Below, in pieces: positions 8,282 through 15,890 of a stretch of DNA of 39,542 nt. Position 1 is the stretch's first letter. Every line of letters begins with the position of its first letter. This stretch comes from Polaromonas sp. (GTDB taxonomy: Bacteria > Pseudomonadota > Gammaproteobacteria > Burkholderiales > Burkholderiaceae_C), in contig PNML01000022.1 of NCBI GenBank assembly GCA_013823635.1, positions 1 through 39,542 on the forward strand, written 5' to 3'. A model generated the notes under the pieces. That model was not told where the DNA came from, searched no databases, and saw nothing but the letters and a program-made list of their open reading frames with translations. Made by a program: the position numbers and the translations under genes.

Positions 8282-10549
8282 ATGAACCATTCGCCCCCCT
8301 CCCCCTCCCCCTCTCGCCCACGCGGCGCCCACCCCAAGCCGCACGGGCGCATCAGCCCCAAACTGCTGCTGGTGCTGGCCATGTTGGCCGCGCTGGTGCT
8401 GTTTTTTGCGCTGGACCTGGGCCGCTTTCTGAGCCTGGCCAACGTCAAGGCCAGCCAGGCCTCGTTCCAGGCGCTGTACACCGAGCAACCCCTGGCCGTG
8501 ACGACGGGCTACTTGGTGGTGTACGTGCTGGTCACCGCGCTGTCGCTGCCGGGGGCGGCCATCATGACGCTGGCCGGCGGCGCTGTGTTTGGCCTGCTGT
8601 GGGGCACGGTGGTGGTGTCGCTGGCGTCCACCGTGGGGGCCACGCTGGCCATGCTGGCGGCGCGCTACCTGCTGCGCGACAGCATCCAGGCCCGCTTTGG
8701 CCGCCAGCTGGCCGATCTGAACAAGGGCATGGACAAAGAGGGCGCGTTTTACCTGTTCAGCCTGCGGCTGCTGCCAGTGATGCCGTTTTTTGTGCTCAAC
8801 CTGCTCATGGGCCTGACGCGCATGAAAACCCTCACCTACTTCTGGGTCAGCCAGGTGGGCATGCTGGCGGGCACCGTGGCCTATGTGAACGCGGGCACGC
8901 AGCTGGCGCGGATCGAGTCGATGCGCGGCATTTTGTCGCCCGCGCTGCTGGGCTCGTTCGCGCTGCTGGGCGTGTTGCCACTGCTGCTGAAAAAAATACT
9001 CAACGCCGTCCAGCGCCGCCGGGTGTACGCCCGCTGGGCCAATCAGCGGCCCCAGGCATTTGACCGCAACCTCATCGTCATTGGTGGTGGGGCGGGCGGG
9101 CTGGTGTCGGCCTACATTGCGGCGGCGGTCAAGGCCAAGGTCACGCTGGTGGAGGCCCACAAAATGGGCGGCGACTGCCTGAACTACGGCTGCGTGCCCA
9201 GCAAGGCCCTCATCAAAAGCGCCAAGCTGGCCCACCAGATGCGCCATGCCTCACGCTACGGCCTGAGCGACGCCACGCCCAGCTTCAGCTTCCGTGCGGT
9301 GATGCAACGCGTGCAAGACGTGATCCGCGCCATTGAGCCGCACGACAGCGTGGAGCGCTACAGCGGCCTGGGGGTGGAGGTGTTGCAGGGCTACGCCAAG
9401 CTGGTCAACCCCTGGACGGTGGAAATTGCCCTCAACCCCGGCGCGCCAGGGCCAGAAGGCAGCCCCGCCACCGATCAGGCCCGCACCGTGCGGCTGACGG
9501 CCCGCAGCATCGTCATTGCGGCCGGTGCCCGGCCCTTTGTGCCCCCACTGCCGGGGCTGGACGATGTGGGTTACGTCACCAGCGACACCCTGTGGGCGCG
9601 TTTTGCCGAGCTGGACACACCCCCTGCCCGCCTGGTGGTGCTGGGCGGCGGCCCCATTGGCTGCGAGCTGGCCCAAAGCTTTGCCCGCTTGGGTTCGCAG
9701 GTGAGCCAGGTGGAAATGGCCCCCCGCATCATGGGCCGCGAAGACGAGGACGTGAGCGCGCTGGCCCTGCAATCCTTGCAGGACGACGGCGTGGCCGTGC
9801 TCACCGGCCACAAGGCCCTGCGCTGCGAGCGGGTGAACGGCGAAAAAACCCTGGTGGTGGAGCACAACGGTGCCGAAAAACGCATTGTGTTTGACGAGCT
9901 GCTGTGCGCCGTGGGCCGCGTGGCCCGCCTGCAAGGCTATGGGCTGGAAGAACTGGGCATTCCCACCAACCGCACGGTGGACACCAACGAGTACCTGCAA
10001 ACCCTGTACCCCAACATCTATGCGGCGGGCGACGTGGCCGGGCCCTACCAGTTCACCCACACCGCCGCACACCAGGCCTGGTATGCGGCGGTGAACGCAC
10101 TGTTTGGCGAGTGGAAGCTGTTCAAGGCCGACTACTCCGTCATCCCCTGGGCCACCTTCATCGACCCCGAAGTGGCGCGTGTGGGCCTGAACGAGCAGGA
10201 CGCCCAGGCCCAAGGCGTGCCTTTTGAAGTGACCAAATACGGCATTGACGACCTGGACCGCGCCATTGCGGACAGCGAAGCCCACGGCTTTGTGAAGGTG
10301 CTGACCGTGCCCGGCAAAGACGCCATTCTGGGCGTGACCATTGTCGGCACCCACGCAGGCGAACTGCTGGCCGAGTACGTGCTGGCCATGAAGCACGGCC
10401 TGGGGCTGAACAAAATTCTGGGCACCATCCACACCTACCCCACGCTGTCCGAGGCCAACAAATACGCCGCTGGCGAATGGAAGCGCGCCCACGCCCCGCA
10501 GGCACTGCTGGCCTGGGTCAAGCGCTACCACGACTGGAAGCGGGGCTGA
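8282..10549 (+). CDS. TVP38/VTT membrane domain fused to a mercuric-reductase-like FAD disulfide oxidoreductase
   Basis: Two-domain protein of 755 residues. Residues about 20-240 form a TVP38/TMEM64 (DedA-like, VTT) membrane domain with several hydrophobic helices, including the conserved ALSLPGAAIMTLAGGAVFG and LRLLPVMPFFVLNLLMG. Residues about 258-755 are a class I pyridine nucleotide-disulfide oxidoreductase. It has an FAD site (VIGGGAGGLVSAY), the redox pair C299-LNYG-C304, an NAD(P) site (LVVLGGGPIGCELAQ), the second FAD motif (IYAAGDVAG) and the catalytic His-Glu segment HTYPTLSE. The C-terminal Cys pair of true MerA is absent, as is an NmerA domain, so mercury reduction is unlikely. 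It may reduce an arsenic or disulfide substrate at the membrane (inference). The frame is open from 8054, but ATG 8282 starts the family-like part. Confidence 0.85.
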   Translation: MNHSPPSPSPSRPRGAHPKPHGRISPKLLLVLAMLAALVLFFALDLGRFLSLANVKASQASFQALYTEQPLAVTTGYLVVYVLVTALSLPGAAIMTLAGGAVFGLLWGTVVVSLASTVGATLAMLAARYLLRDSIQARFGRQLADLNKGMDKEGAFYLFSLRLLPVMPFFVLNLLMGLTRMKTLTYFWVSQVGMLAGTVAYVNAGTQLARIESMRGILSPALLGSFALLGVLPLLLKKILNAVQRRRVYARWANQRPQAFDRNLIVIGGGAGGLVSAYIAAAVKAKVTLVEAHKMGGDCLNYGCVPSKALIKSAKLAHQMRHASRYGLSDATPSFSFRAVMQRVQDVIRAIEPHDSVERYSGLGVEVLQGYAKLVNPWTVEIALNPGAPGPEGSPATDQARTVRLTARSIVIAAGARPFVPPLPGLDDVGYVTSDTLWARFAELDTPPARLVVLGGGPIGCELAQSFARLGSQVSQVEMAPRIMGREDEDVSALALQSLQDDGVAVLTGHKALRCERVNGEKTLVVEHNGAEKRIVFDELLCAVGRVARLQGYGLEELGIPTNRTVDTNEYLQTLYPNIYAAGDVAGPYQFTHTAAHQAWYAAVNALFGEWKLFKADYSVIPWATFIDPEVARVGLNEQDAQAQGVPFEVTKYGIDDLDRAIADSEAHGFVKVLTVPGKDAILGVTIVGTHAGELLAEYVLAMKHGLGLNKILGTIHTYPTLSEANKYAAGEWKRAHAPQALLAWVKRYHDWKRG

Positions 10550-10551
10550 CC

Positions 10552-11370
10552 ATGCAACGCAGAACCATGGTCAAAACCATAGCTGTTTTTCCTTTATGGA
10601 CAAGCGCCGGGTCCGTATTTGGTCAAAAAACAGGGCTTGACACTGCCTACACCGCCTGGGACGCCCTGCTGAAAAAGCATGTGCGCTGGCTGCCCGACGG
10701 CGTGCAAAGCCGCGTGGACTACACAGGCTTTGCCGCCGACCGCCCCGCACTGCAACAGGTGCTGGCGCAGTGGAGCGCCGTCACGCCCGCGCAGCACCTG
10801 GCCCGGCCCAAGGCTGAGCAAATGGCATTTCTCATCAACGCCTACAACGGCTTCACGGTGGCGCTCATCCTCACCCAATACCCCAACCTGAAGTCCATCA
10901 AAGACCTGGGCAGCCTGTTCCAAAGCCCCTGGAAAAAGCGTTTCTTCAAACTGCTGGGCGAAGACCGCCACCTGGACTGGATAGAGCACGAACAGCTGCG
11001 CCCCCTGTTTGCCGAGCCCCGCGTGCACGCCGCCGTCAACTGCGCCAGCATCGGCTGCCCGGCGCTGCGCAACGAGGCCTTCACCGCCACGCGGCTAGAG
11101 GCCCAGCTGGAAGACGGCATGAAACGCTTCATGGCCGACCCCACCCGCAACCGCGTGGCCAACGGCCAGCTGGAAGTCAGCAGCATTTTCAAATGGTTCA
11201 GGGAAGACTTTGAAAAAGGCCACCTGGGCCTGAACAAAGTGGAAGACCTGTTTGCCCGCTACGCCATCGAGCTGACCAGCCACCCCGCCGAGCAAGCCCA
11301 GCTGAAAGCCCGCAGCCTGCGCGTGAGCCACCTGGACTACGACTGGTCGCTGAACGACGTGGGGCGCTAA
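10552..11370 (+). CDS. DUF547 domain protein
   Basis: Protein of 272 residues and unknown reaction. The DUF547 core is clear: MAFLINAYNGFTVALIL near residue 90, then VHAAVNCASIGCPALRNEAF near residue 162, where Cys, His and Asn could form a thiol-type active site. An N-terminal hydrophobic segment (IAVFPLWTSAGSVFG) may be a signal peptide. It is also the place where a copy of the dispersed AT-rich element (10570-10633) was absorbed. The ATG at 10552 lies 2 bases after the flavoprotein stop; an upstream ATG at 10477 would overlap that gene by 73 bases. DUF547 proteins recur near arsM/arsS-type loci as I recall, which supports a role in this pathway. Confidence 0.8.
   Translation: MQRRTMVKTIAVFPLWTSAGSVFGQKTGLDTAYTAWDALLKKHVRWLPDGVQSRVDYTGFAADRPALQQVLAQWSAVTPAQHLARPKAEQMAFLINAYNGFTVALILTQYPNLKSIKDLGSLFQSPWKKRFFKLLGEDRHLDWIEHEQLRPLFAEPRVHAAVNCASIGCPALRNEAFTATRLEAQLEDGMKRFMADPTRNRVANGQLEVSSIFKWFREDFEKGHLGLNKVEDLFARYAIELTSHPAEQAQLKARSLRVSHLDYDWSLNDVGR
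10570..10633 (+). repeat. Dispersed AT-rich element, copy 1 (inside the DUF547 gene)
   Basis: AGCT at 10581 and ACAAGCGCC at 10600 are 19 bases apart, followed by an A-rich tail ending near CAAAAAAC. The copy encodes part of the N-terminal segment (frame ...W-T-S-A-G...). It belongs to the five-copy set with invariant AGCT-N15-ACAAGCGC spacing. Confidence 0.6.
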
Positions 11371-11397
11371 AGCACCCCACAACAGCCCAGGCAACCC

Positions 11398-11937
11398 ATG
11401 CAGCCCACCCTGTTTGTCCGCCAAACATCGTCCAAATCGATTTGGGATGGCTTTGCGTACGCCTTCACCGACGCCACCGGGGCCGAGGTGGGCAGCATGA
11501 ACTTTGCCTTCTCGCCCAGGGCCAAAAACGCCCGGCTGAACCTGCCCGGCTCCTCCGACACCGGCAGTGTTCTGCACCTGGGGGGCAGCCAGTACCTGTT
11601 CCGCTTTGAGTACACCCGGCGCGGCTTCCACAACGATGTGCGCTACACCCTGGAAACACCCGCAGGCGAGCCCATTTGCACCGCCGACGTGGTGTTTGAA
11701 GGCAACAAGCTGCGCCCGGCACTCCGGCTGACCCAGCCGTTGAAACTGGAGGTGCTGCCCTCTAACGCGTTCTGGCGCAAGCGCTTCCCCATTTGCGATG
11801 CGGCGGGCACCGAGGTGGGGGCCGTGCAGGAGCCCCGCGCCTTCAGTGTGGGGTTTGAGTACGGCATCACCCTGCCCAACGCCCCGCCCCCCGTGCAAGC
11901 GTTTTTGCTGCTGCTGACCCATGTGGTGCGGCGCTGA
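11398..11937 (+). CDS. Uncharacterised protein of the arsenosugar locus
   Basis: I do not recognise this 179-residue protein. It has no signal peptide and no convincing membrane helix. The sequence alternates short hydrophobic strands with charged turns (FAYAFTDATGAEVGSMNFAF, LGGSQYLFRFEYTRRGFHND, PICTADVVFEGNKLRPALRL), suggesting an all-beta fold. Two similar halves may be present: DATGAEVGSMNFAFSPRA near the N-terminus resembles DAAGTEVGAVQEPRAFSVGF near the C-terminus. The pattern recalls Tubby/LURP-one/scramblase-like beta barrels, but this is a guess. It lies 27 bases after the DUF547 gene and 49 before the DUF3047 gene, so it is probably in the same transcript and acts on the same pathway. 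Confidence 0.7.
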   Translation: MQPTLFVRQTSSKSIWDGFAYAFTDATGAEVGSMNFAFSPRAKNARLNLPGSSDTGSVLHLGGSQYLFRFEYTRRGFHNDVRYTLETPAGEPICTADVVFEGNKLRPALRLTQPLKLEVLPSNAFWRKRFPICDAAGTEVGAVQEPRAFSVGFEYGITLPNAPPPVQAFLLLLTHVVRR

Positions 11938-11959
11938 ACACCCGCCTTGCAGACGAAAA

Positions 11960-12025
11960 TACTTAAAAACAAGAGCAAATAAGCGAATGAATAAAAGCGC
12001 CAGAGGCTGTTTTTATAGAAATTTG
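11960..12025 (+). repeat. Dispersed AT-rich element, copy 2 (start of the DUF3047 gene)
   Basis: AGCA at 11974 and AAAAGCGCC at 11993 keep the 19-base offset of the other copies. GAGGCTGTTTTTATAG follows. The element spans the start codon of the DUF3047 gene and supplies both its leader and its first residues (MNKSARGCFYRNL). Confidence 0.55.
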
Positions 12026-12832
12026 TCGGCTTGGGCCTTGCCCTTCACCATCGGTGCCACCGCCACCACCCTGGCACTACCGGCCCTGGCGCAAAACATC
12101 GGTGTGGGTGTGGCCCAGGCAGCCGCCGCACCCGCACTGCCCCCCTTGGTGCAGCAAGGCAGGCTGGGCAACGGCTGGCGGGTGGTGGGCTTCCCCAAAC
12201 AACAGGCCGACATCCCCCCCACCCGTTTCGAGGCCGGCACGGTGGACGGCCAAGCCGCCGTGCGCGTGGCCACCGCGTCGTCCTACGGCACGCTGGTGCA
12301 CACCTGGCGCGGCCCGGCACCCGGCCCACTGGCGTGGCGCTGGCGCCTGGACCAGCCGTTGGCGGGCGGCAAAGCCCCCGTCGACCTGACCAGCAAAGCC
12401 GGCGACGATGCCGCGCTCAAACTGTGCGTGATGTTTGACCACCCCCTGGCCCGCCTGCCGTTTTGGGAGCGCACCGCCCTGCGCCTGGCCCGCAGCGTCA
12501 GCGGCGAAGACCTGCCCGCAGCCACCCTGTGCTACGTGTGGGACAGCGCCCACCCCGCCGGCCTGGAAGCCGCCAACCCTTACACCCGCCGGGTGCGCTT
12601 CATCAGCCTGCGCGGCTCAGAAGCCCCCCTGGGCCAATGGCAAACCGAAACCCGCGACGTGGCCCGGGACTTTGCCCGCCTGTTTGCCGATGAACTGCCC
12701 CAGGGCGCAAGCACCCCACCGGCCCAACTGCCCGCCATCACCACCGTGCTGCTGGGCGCCGACAGCGACAACACCGCCAGCACCAGCCTGGGCTGGGTGG
12801 CGGATGTGCGGTGGGGGCGAATGGGGCAGTGA
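11987..12832 (+). CDS. Exported DUF3047 protein
   Basis: Protein of 281 residues with a Sec-type signal: a basic start, a hydrophobic stretch (SAWALPFTIGATATTLALPAL) and a cleavage site like ALA-QN near residue 35. The mature part matches the DUF3047 pattern, including WRVVGFPKQQADIPPTRFE, WRWRLDQPLA, DDAALKLCVMFDH, ATLCYVWDSAHPAG and the C-terminal ADSDNTASTSLGWVADV. The fold is probably a beta-sandwich lectin-like domain, and its ligand is unknown. It is the last gene of the plus arm of the arsenosugar locus. I chose ATG 11987; an upstream in-frame start at 11921 would overlap the previous gene. Its first codons lie inside a dispersed element copy, so the true start is less certain than usual. 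Confidence 0.78.
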   Translation: MNKSARGCFYRNLSAWALPFTIGATATTLALPALAQNIGVGVAQAAAAPALPPLVQQGRLGNGWRVVGFPKQQADIPPTRFEAGTVDGQAAVRVATASSYGTLVHTWRGPAPGPLAWRWRLDQPLAGGKAPVDLTSKAGDDAALKLCVMFDHPLARLPFWERTALRLARSVSGEDLPAATLCYVWDSAHPAGLEAANPYTRRVRFISLRGSEAPLGQWQTETRDVARDFARLFADELPQGASTPPAQLPAITTVLLGADSDNTASTSLGWVADVRWGRMGQ

Positions 12833-12839
12833 GGGAGGG

Positions 12840-14235
12840 GGCGGCATTGCCAATGATTGGCGCCAGTGCACGCCGGTCTGCGGGCACGAGCAGGCTGTTG
12901 ACTTGAGTCAAGAAGAACAATATCTGTTGTCAGATGCCCACTGTGTTCTGGATCTGCCGACTGCGTGCATTGCAAAAGATCAGTAGCATCAGGCCATGTT
13001 CATTTTTGTCGACGAATCAGGGTCCTTCACCGCATCAGAAATCCGAAATTCATGGTGTGTTGTTGCAGCATATGTCATTCCCGAAAACCAGATCGCATAC
13101 GTAAAGTCCATTCTTCGACGGTTGCGGGCGAAGTACGGAGGAAGTGAAACAAAGCTCGGGCAAATGCGTGAGATCGACTATTTCGACACATTGGACAAAT
13201 TGTCTTTATTGCCAGGTCTTGGATTTGCCGTGGCTTGCGATGTGAGTTTGTATTCACGTGATGTCGTTGAGGCGCATCGAGATAGTCAGGCAACAAAAGT
13301 CTTAGATCACGTCGACAAGATGCGGTTTGAATCCGGACGTCAAGGACTCCAACAGCTCGCTGATGACCTACGAGCATTGCCATTCCAACTTTATGCCCAA
13401 CTCGTTTTGCAGGTGCAACTATTTGACGAGGTAATACGGCGAGCCCCTCTTTACTACGCCCAACGTCGCCCGCACGCCCTTGGTAACTTCCGGTGGCGTC
13501 TCGACAGAAAGGATACGACACCGACTGCTTACGAGGACGTTTTTCGTCGATTACTTCCCTCGCTTCTGCAAACAAGCGGCCTTCGTGAGCCCATGATCGC
13601 CTTGTCCGAGGGAGCCGACTATTCCTATTTCAAGCGCTTTGAGTTTGAAAATGGGCAACCGCCAGCGTATCTGAAAGACGATTACGGTATTCAGGTCAAT
13701 GACGGGTTTAATATTGGAATGCTGTTACGGGAAGACTTTGAACTGGTTGACTCTGCTATCGATGATGGCATTCAAGTTGCAGATCTTCTAGCCGGTGGTG
13801 TGCGGCGTCTGCTGCGTGGAGGGTTTTCTGATGACCTCGCCGCAGCCCGATTGCTGGGAGCCAATATGGTCAGTCCAATCTATCGCGTTCCAACAATCAA
13901 GCTTGCTAGCTTGGGTCGTGAATCCATTGTTAGCTCACATGTCGCGAAGCTTATTCGAGTCATGGATGGTCGTGCAAAGGCCTTGATAAAACCCGAATCC
14001 AAACTCAGACGTTGAGTATCTGGGTTCGCAACTTGCGACCGACCGCACCAGGTCGATCGCGTGAATTGGATCCACGATATCCAAAGACCGCAGCCAGCCT
14101 TCAACATGCGTGTAGGTTGGTGGACTCAATGACCGCAGGTAGCCGAGACCAGCCATCTCGCCGGATTCAGGCCCGCCAAGTTGCACGTCGCATGACCTGG
14201 CAGGAGCCGCAGCATTTGTTGCAACTCAGCCCCGC
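12840..14235. other. Lower-GC inserted segment
   Basis: Base composition falls to roughly 45-52 percent GC, against about two-thirds in the flanks. Codon use changes at the same place (many A/T-ending codons). The segment carries only the DUF3800 gene, a 163-base leader (12833-12995) and a 220-base tail (14016-14235) in which I see no gene. No transposase, tRNA or clear terminal repeat is visible at the edges. It is best explained as a horizontally acquired single-gene island. Confidence 0.65.
12996..14015 (+). CDS. DUF3800 domain protein
   Basis: Protein of 339 residues. The DUF3800 hallmark is at the very N-terminus: MFIFVDESGSF, with acidic D6 and E7 on the first strand. The C-terminal partner motif is IDDGIQVADLLAGGVRRLL (about 258-276). 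The family is thought to have an RNase H-like fold with a metal site made from these acidic residues, but its activity is not established. It is common in variable and defence-associated regions. The codon use and GC content differ sharply from the neighbours. The ATG at 12996 lies six bases after a possible -10 (TAGCAT at 12984). It appears to be transcribed alone. Confidence 0.85.
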   Translation: MFIFVDESGSFTASEIRNSWCVVAAYVIPENQIAYVKSILRRLRAKYGGSETKLGQMREIDYFDTLDKLSLLPGLGFAVACDVSLYSRDVVEAHRDSQATKVLDHVDKMRFESGRQGLQQLADDLRALPFQLYAQLVLQVQLFDEVIRRAPLYYAQRRPHALGNFRWRLDRKDTTPTAYEDVFRRLLPSLLQTSGLREPMIALSEGADYSYFKRFEFENGQPPAYLKDDYGIQVNDGFNIGMLLREDFELVDSAIDDGIQVADLLAGGVRRLLRGGFSDDLAAARLLGANMVSPIYRVPTIKLASLGRESIVSSHVAKLIRVMDGRAKALIKPESKLRR

Positions 14236-14445
14236 TCAATCTTCGAGCACCACGCCCAAGGCCCTCAATTTCCTGGCGAACATGTCCCGGCGCTTTTCAG
14301 CCCTGGCGGCCGTATCCACAGCCGCCTGAATGGCCTTGGGGCCTTTTTTGGCCACGGTGCTGATCAAGCCCAACTTGTGCGCGGCATCGGCCCTCGCCCG
14401 TTGGTAGGTGGCGATGAGTTCGGCGTGGGCAATGGGTGGGGTCAT
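14236..14445 (-). CDS. Small hypothetical protein
   Basis: A 69-residue Ala/Lys/Arg-rich protein, probably all helical (ELIATYQRARADAAHKLGL, AAVDTAARAEKRRDMFARKL). It has a clean ATG at 14445 and returns to the high-GC codon use of the host after the lower-GC segment. No domain is recognised. It lies upstream of nothing obvious on its strand, and 93 bases separate its start from the phaZ stop. It could be a host gene whose flank received the DUF3800 insert. Confidence 0.55.
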   Translation of the reverse strand: MTPPIAHAELIATYQRARADAAHKLGLISTVAKKGPKAIQAAVDTAARAEKRRDMFARKLRALGVVLED

Positions 14446-14538
14446 GGGCGGCGCATTGTATGAAACAGGGTGTCAAGTGCGGCCCAGCCGACCCGGCTTT
14501 GGCAAGACCCGCCAAAGCCTCCGCCCCGCCCCCCCAGT

Positions 14539-15762
14539 TCACCCCAGACTGCTGTGGATCACCTCGCGCACGCGGGGGTAGATTTGCTGGTTCCATTTGC
14601 GCCCGCTGAACACGCCGTAGTGGCCCACCCCGGTCTGGATGTGGTGGGTTTTCAGGTAGGGGCGGATGCTGGGGCACAGGTCTTGCGCGGCCACCGTCTG
14701 GCCGACCGAGCAGATGTCGTCGCGCTCACCTTCCACCGTGAACAGCGCGGTGCGGCGGATGGCTTTGGTGTTGACGGTGCGGCCCCGGTACTGCAACACG
14801 CCGCGCGGCAGGTCGTAGGTCTGGAACACCTTTTGCACCGTCTCCAGGTAGAACTCGGCCGGCAGGTCGTTGACGGCCAGGTACTCGTCGTAAAAGGTGC
14901 GAATGGTGTCGGCCTTGTCCAGCTCGCCGTCCACCAGGTGGCGGTACAGGTCGCGGAATGACTGCTGGTGCCGCTCGGGGTTCATGCTCATGAAAGCGGT
15001 CAACTGCAAAAACCCGGGGTACACCCGCCGCATGAAGCCCGCATGGGGCAGCGGCACGTGGCTGACCAGGTTTTTGTCGAACCACTCAATGGGCTTGCTG
15101 TTGGCCAGTTGGTTGACAGCGGTGGGGTTGACGCGGCAATCCACCGGCCCGGCCATGAGCGTGAGGCTTTGGGGTTGGGCAGGGTGGTCGTCTTCGGCCA
15201 TGATGGCGGTGGCCGCCAGCGCCGCCACGCACGGCTGGCACACGGCCACCCAGTGGGTGCGCGCGCCCGAGTCGGCAGTGGCGGCCTGGGCAAACGCGAT
15301 CACGTTGTCGATGTAGTCGTCCAGCCCGTAGGCGCCGTGGCGCAGGCTCACGTCGCGGGCGTTGTGCCAGTCGGTGATGTACACGTCGTGGTCTTGCAGC
15401 AGGGTGCGGGCGGTTTCACGCAGCAAGGTGGCAAAGTGGCCTGAGAGCGGCGCAATCAGCATCACCGGTGGCTGCACCGGCGCGCCCACCTTCTTGAAGT
15501 GCAGCAAGGTGCCAAAGGGCGTGCGGTGGGTCACTTCTTCGGTCACGGCACAGGTTTGGCCTTCGGATTCGACGCTGCCAATGCCGTACGGCGGGCGCGA
15601 GTGCGTCAGGCGCATGCGCGAAAACACCTCGCTGGCGGCCGCCATGCGGCGGATGGGGCGACCCTCGGTGCCCTGGAGCCACAGCATGCCGCTGGCCCAT
15701 TGCGCCATGAGGCGAAAGGGAGTCATCAGGTCCGATTGGGCCTGGTAAGCCTGATAAAGCAT
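14539..15762 (-). CDS. phaZ: Intracellular polyhydroxybutyrate depolymerase PhaZ
   Basis: Mobilises stored poly-3-hydroxybutyrate granules in the cytoplasm. The 407-residue protein starts with the family pattern MLYQAYQAQSDLMTPFRLMAQ. It has the alpha/beta-hydrolase core VMLIAPLSGHFATLLRETART, then DVYITDWHNARDV. The nucleophile region is VAVCQPCVAAL, with cysteines at 175 and 178 in place of the usual serine, as in the Ralstonia PhaZa1 type. The acidic residue is in VEGERDDICSVGQ and the histidine in GVGHYGVFSG. The ATG at 15762 was chosen because the 28 extra residues of the longer frame are not family-like. There is no signal peptide, as expected for the intracellular class. It is divergent from the GST-like gene. 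Confidence 0.93.
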   Translation of the reverse strand: MLYQAYQAQSDLMTPFRLMAQWASGMLWLQGTEGRPIRRMAAASEVFSRMRLTHSRPPYGIGSVESEGQTCAVTEEVTHRTPFGTLLHFKKVGAPVQPPVMLIAPLSGHFATLLRETARTLLQDHDVYITDWHNARDVSLRHGAYGLDDYIDNVIAFAQAATADSGARTHWVAVCQPCVAALAATAIMAEDDHPAQPQSLTLMAGPVDCRVNPTAVNQLANSKPIEWFDKNLVSHVPLPHAGFMRRVYPGFLQLTAFMSMNPERHQQSFRDLYRHLVDGELDKADTIRTFYDEYLAVNDLPAEFYLETVQKVFQTYDLPRGVLQYRGRTVNTKAIRRTALFTVEGERDDICSVGQTVAAQDLCPSIRPYLKTHHIQTGVGHYGVFSGRKWNQQIYPRVREVIHSSLG

Positions 15763-15798
15763 GGGTTTCCCTCTGTTTTGAACGGTGTCGTCCAAACA

Positions 15799-15836
15799 CA
15801 GGCAAGTTGCGGGCCACCCCTGCACCGCCTTGCCTG
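15799..15836. promoter_or_regulatory. Inverted repeat CAGGCAAG-N22-CTTGCCTG upstream of the GST-like gene
   Basis: Perfect 8-base arms at 15799-15806 and 15829-15836, directly upstream of the sigma-54 promoter at 15841-15856 and within the phaZ/GST divergent spacer. It could bind an activator or repressor of either gene. Regulator unknown. Confidence 0.35.
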
Positions 15837-15840
15837 GGCT

Positions 15841-15856
15841 TGGCACAGCCCTTGCG
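15841..15856 (+). promoter_or_regulatory. Sigma-54 (RpoN) promoter of the GST-like gene
   Basis: TTGGCAC-N4-CTTGCG has the invariant GG (15842-15843) and GC (15854-15855) separated by exactly 10 bases. It matches the YTGGCACG-N4-TTGC consensus at nearly every position. The predicted transcript start is near 15867, 24 bases before the ATG, with AGGAGG at 15876-15881 in the leader. Confidence 0.6.
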
Positions 15857-15890
15857 TTGGACCCCGCAACGCAACAGGAGGCAACCCGCC

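Noticed and set aside
8282..10549. Annotation as mercuric reductase
   Set aside because: The fold and active-site Cys pair match, but the C-terminal Cys pair and the metal-binding NmerA domain are missing. There are no mer genes nearby and the context is arsenic.
13935..14186. 83-codon minus-strand frame overlapping the end of the DUF3800 gene
   Set aside because: The translation looks less random than most shadow frames and could be a remnant of another gene in the low-GC insert, but there is no ribosome site or recognised domain.
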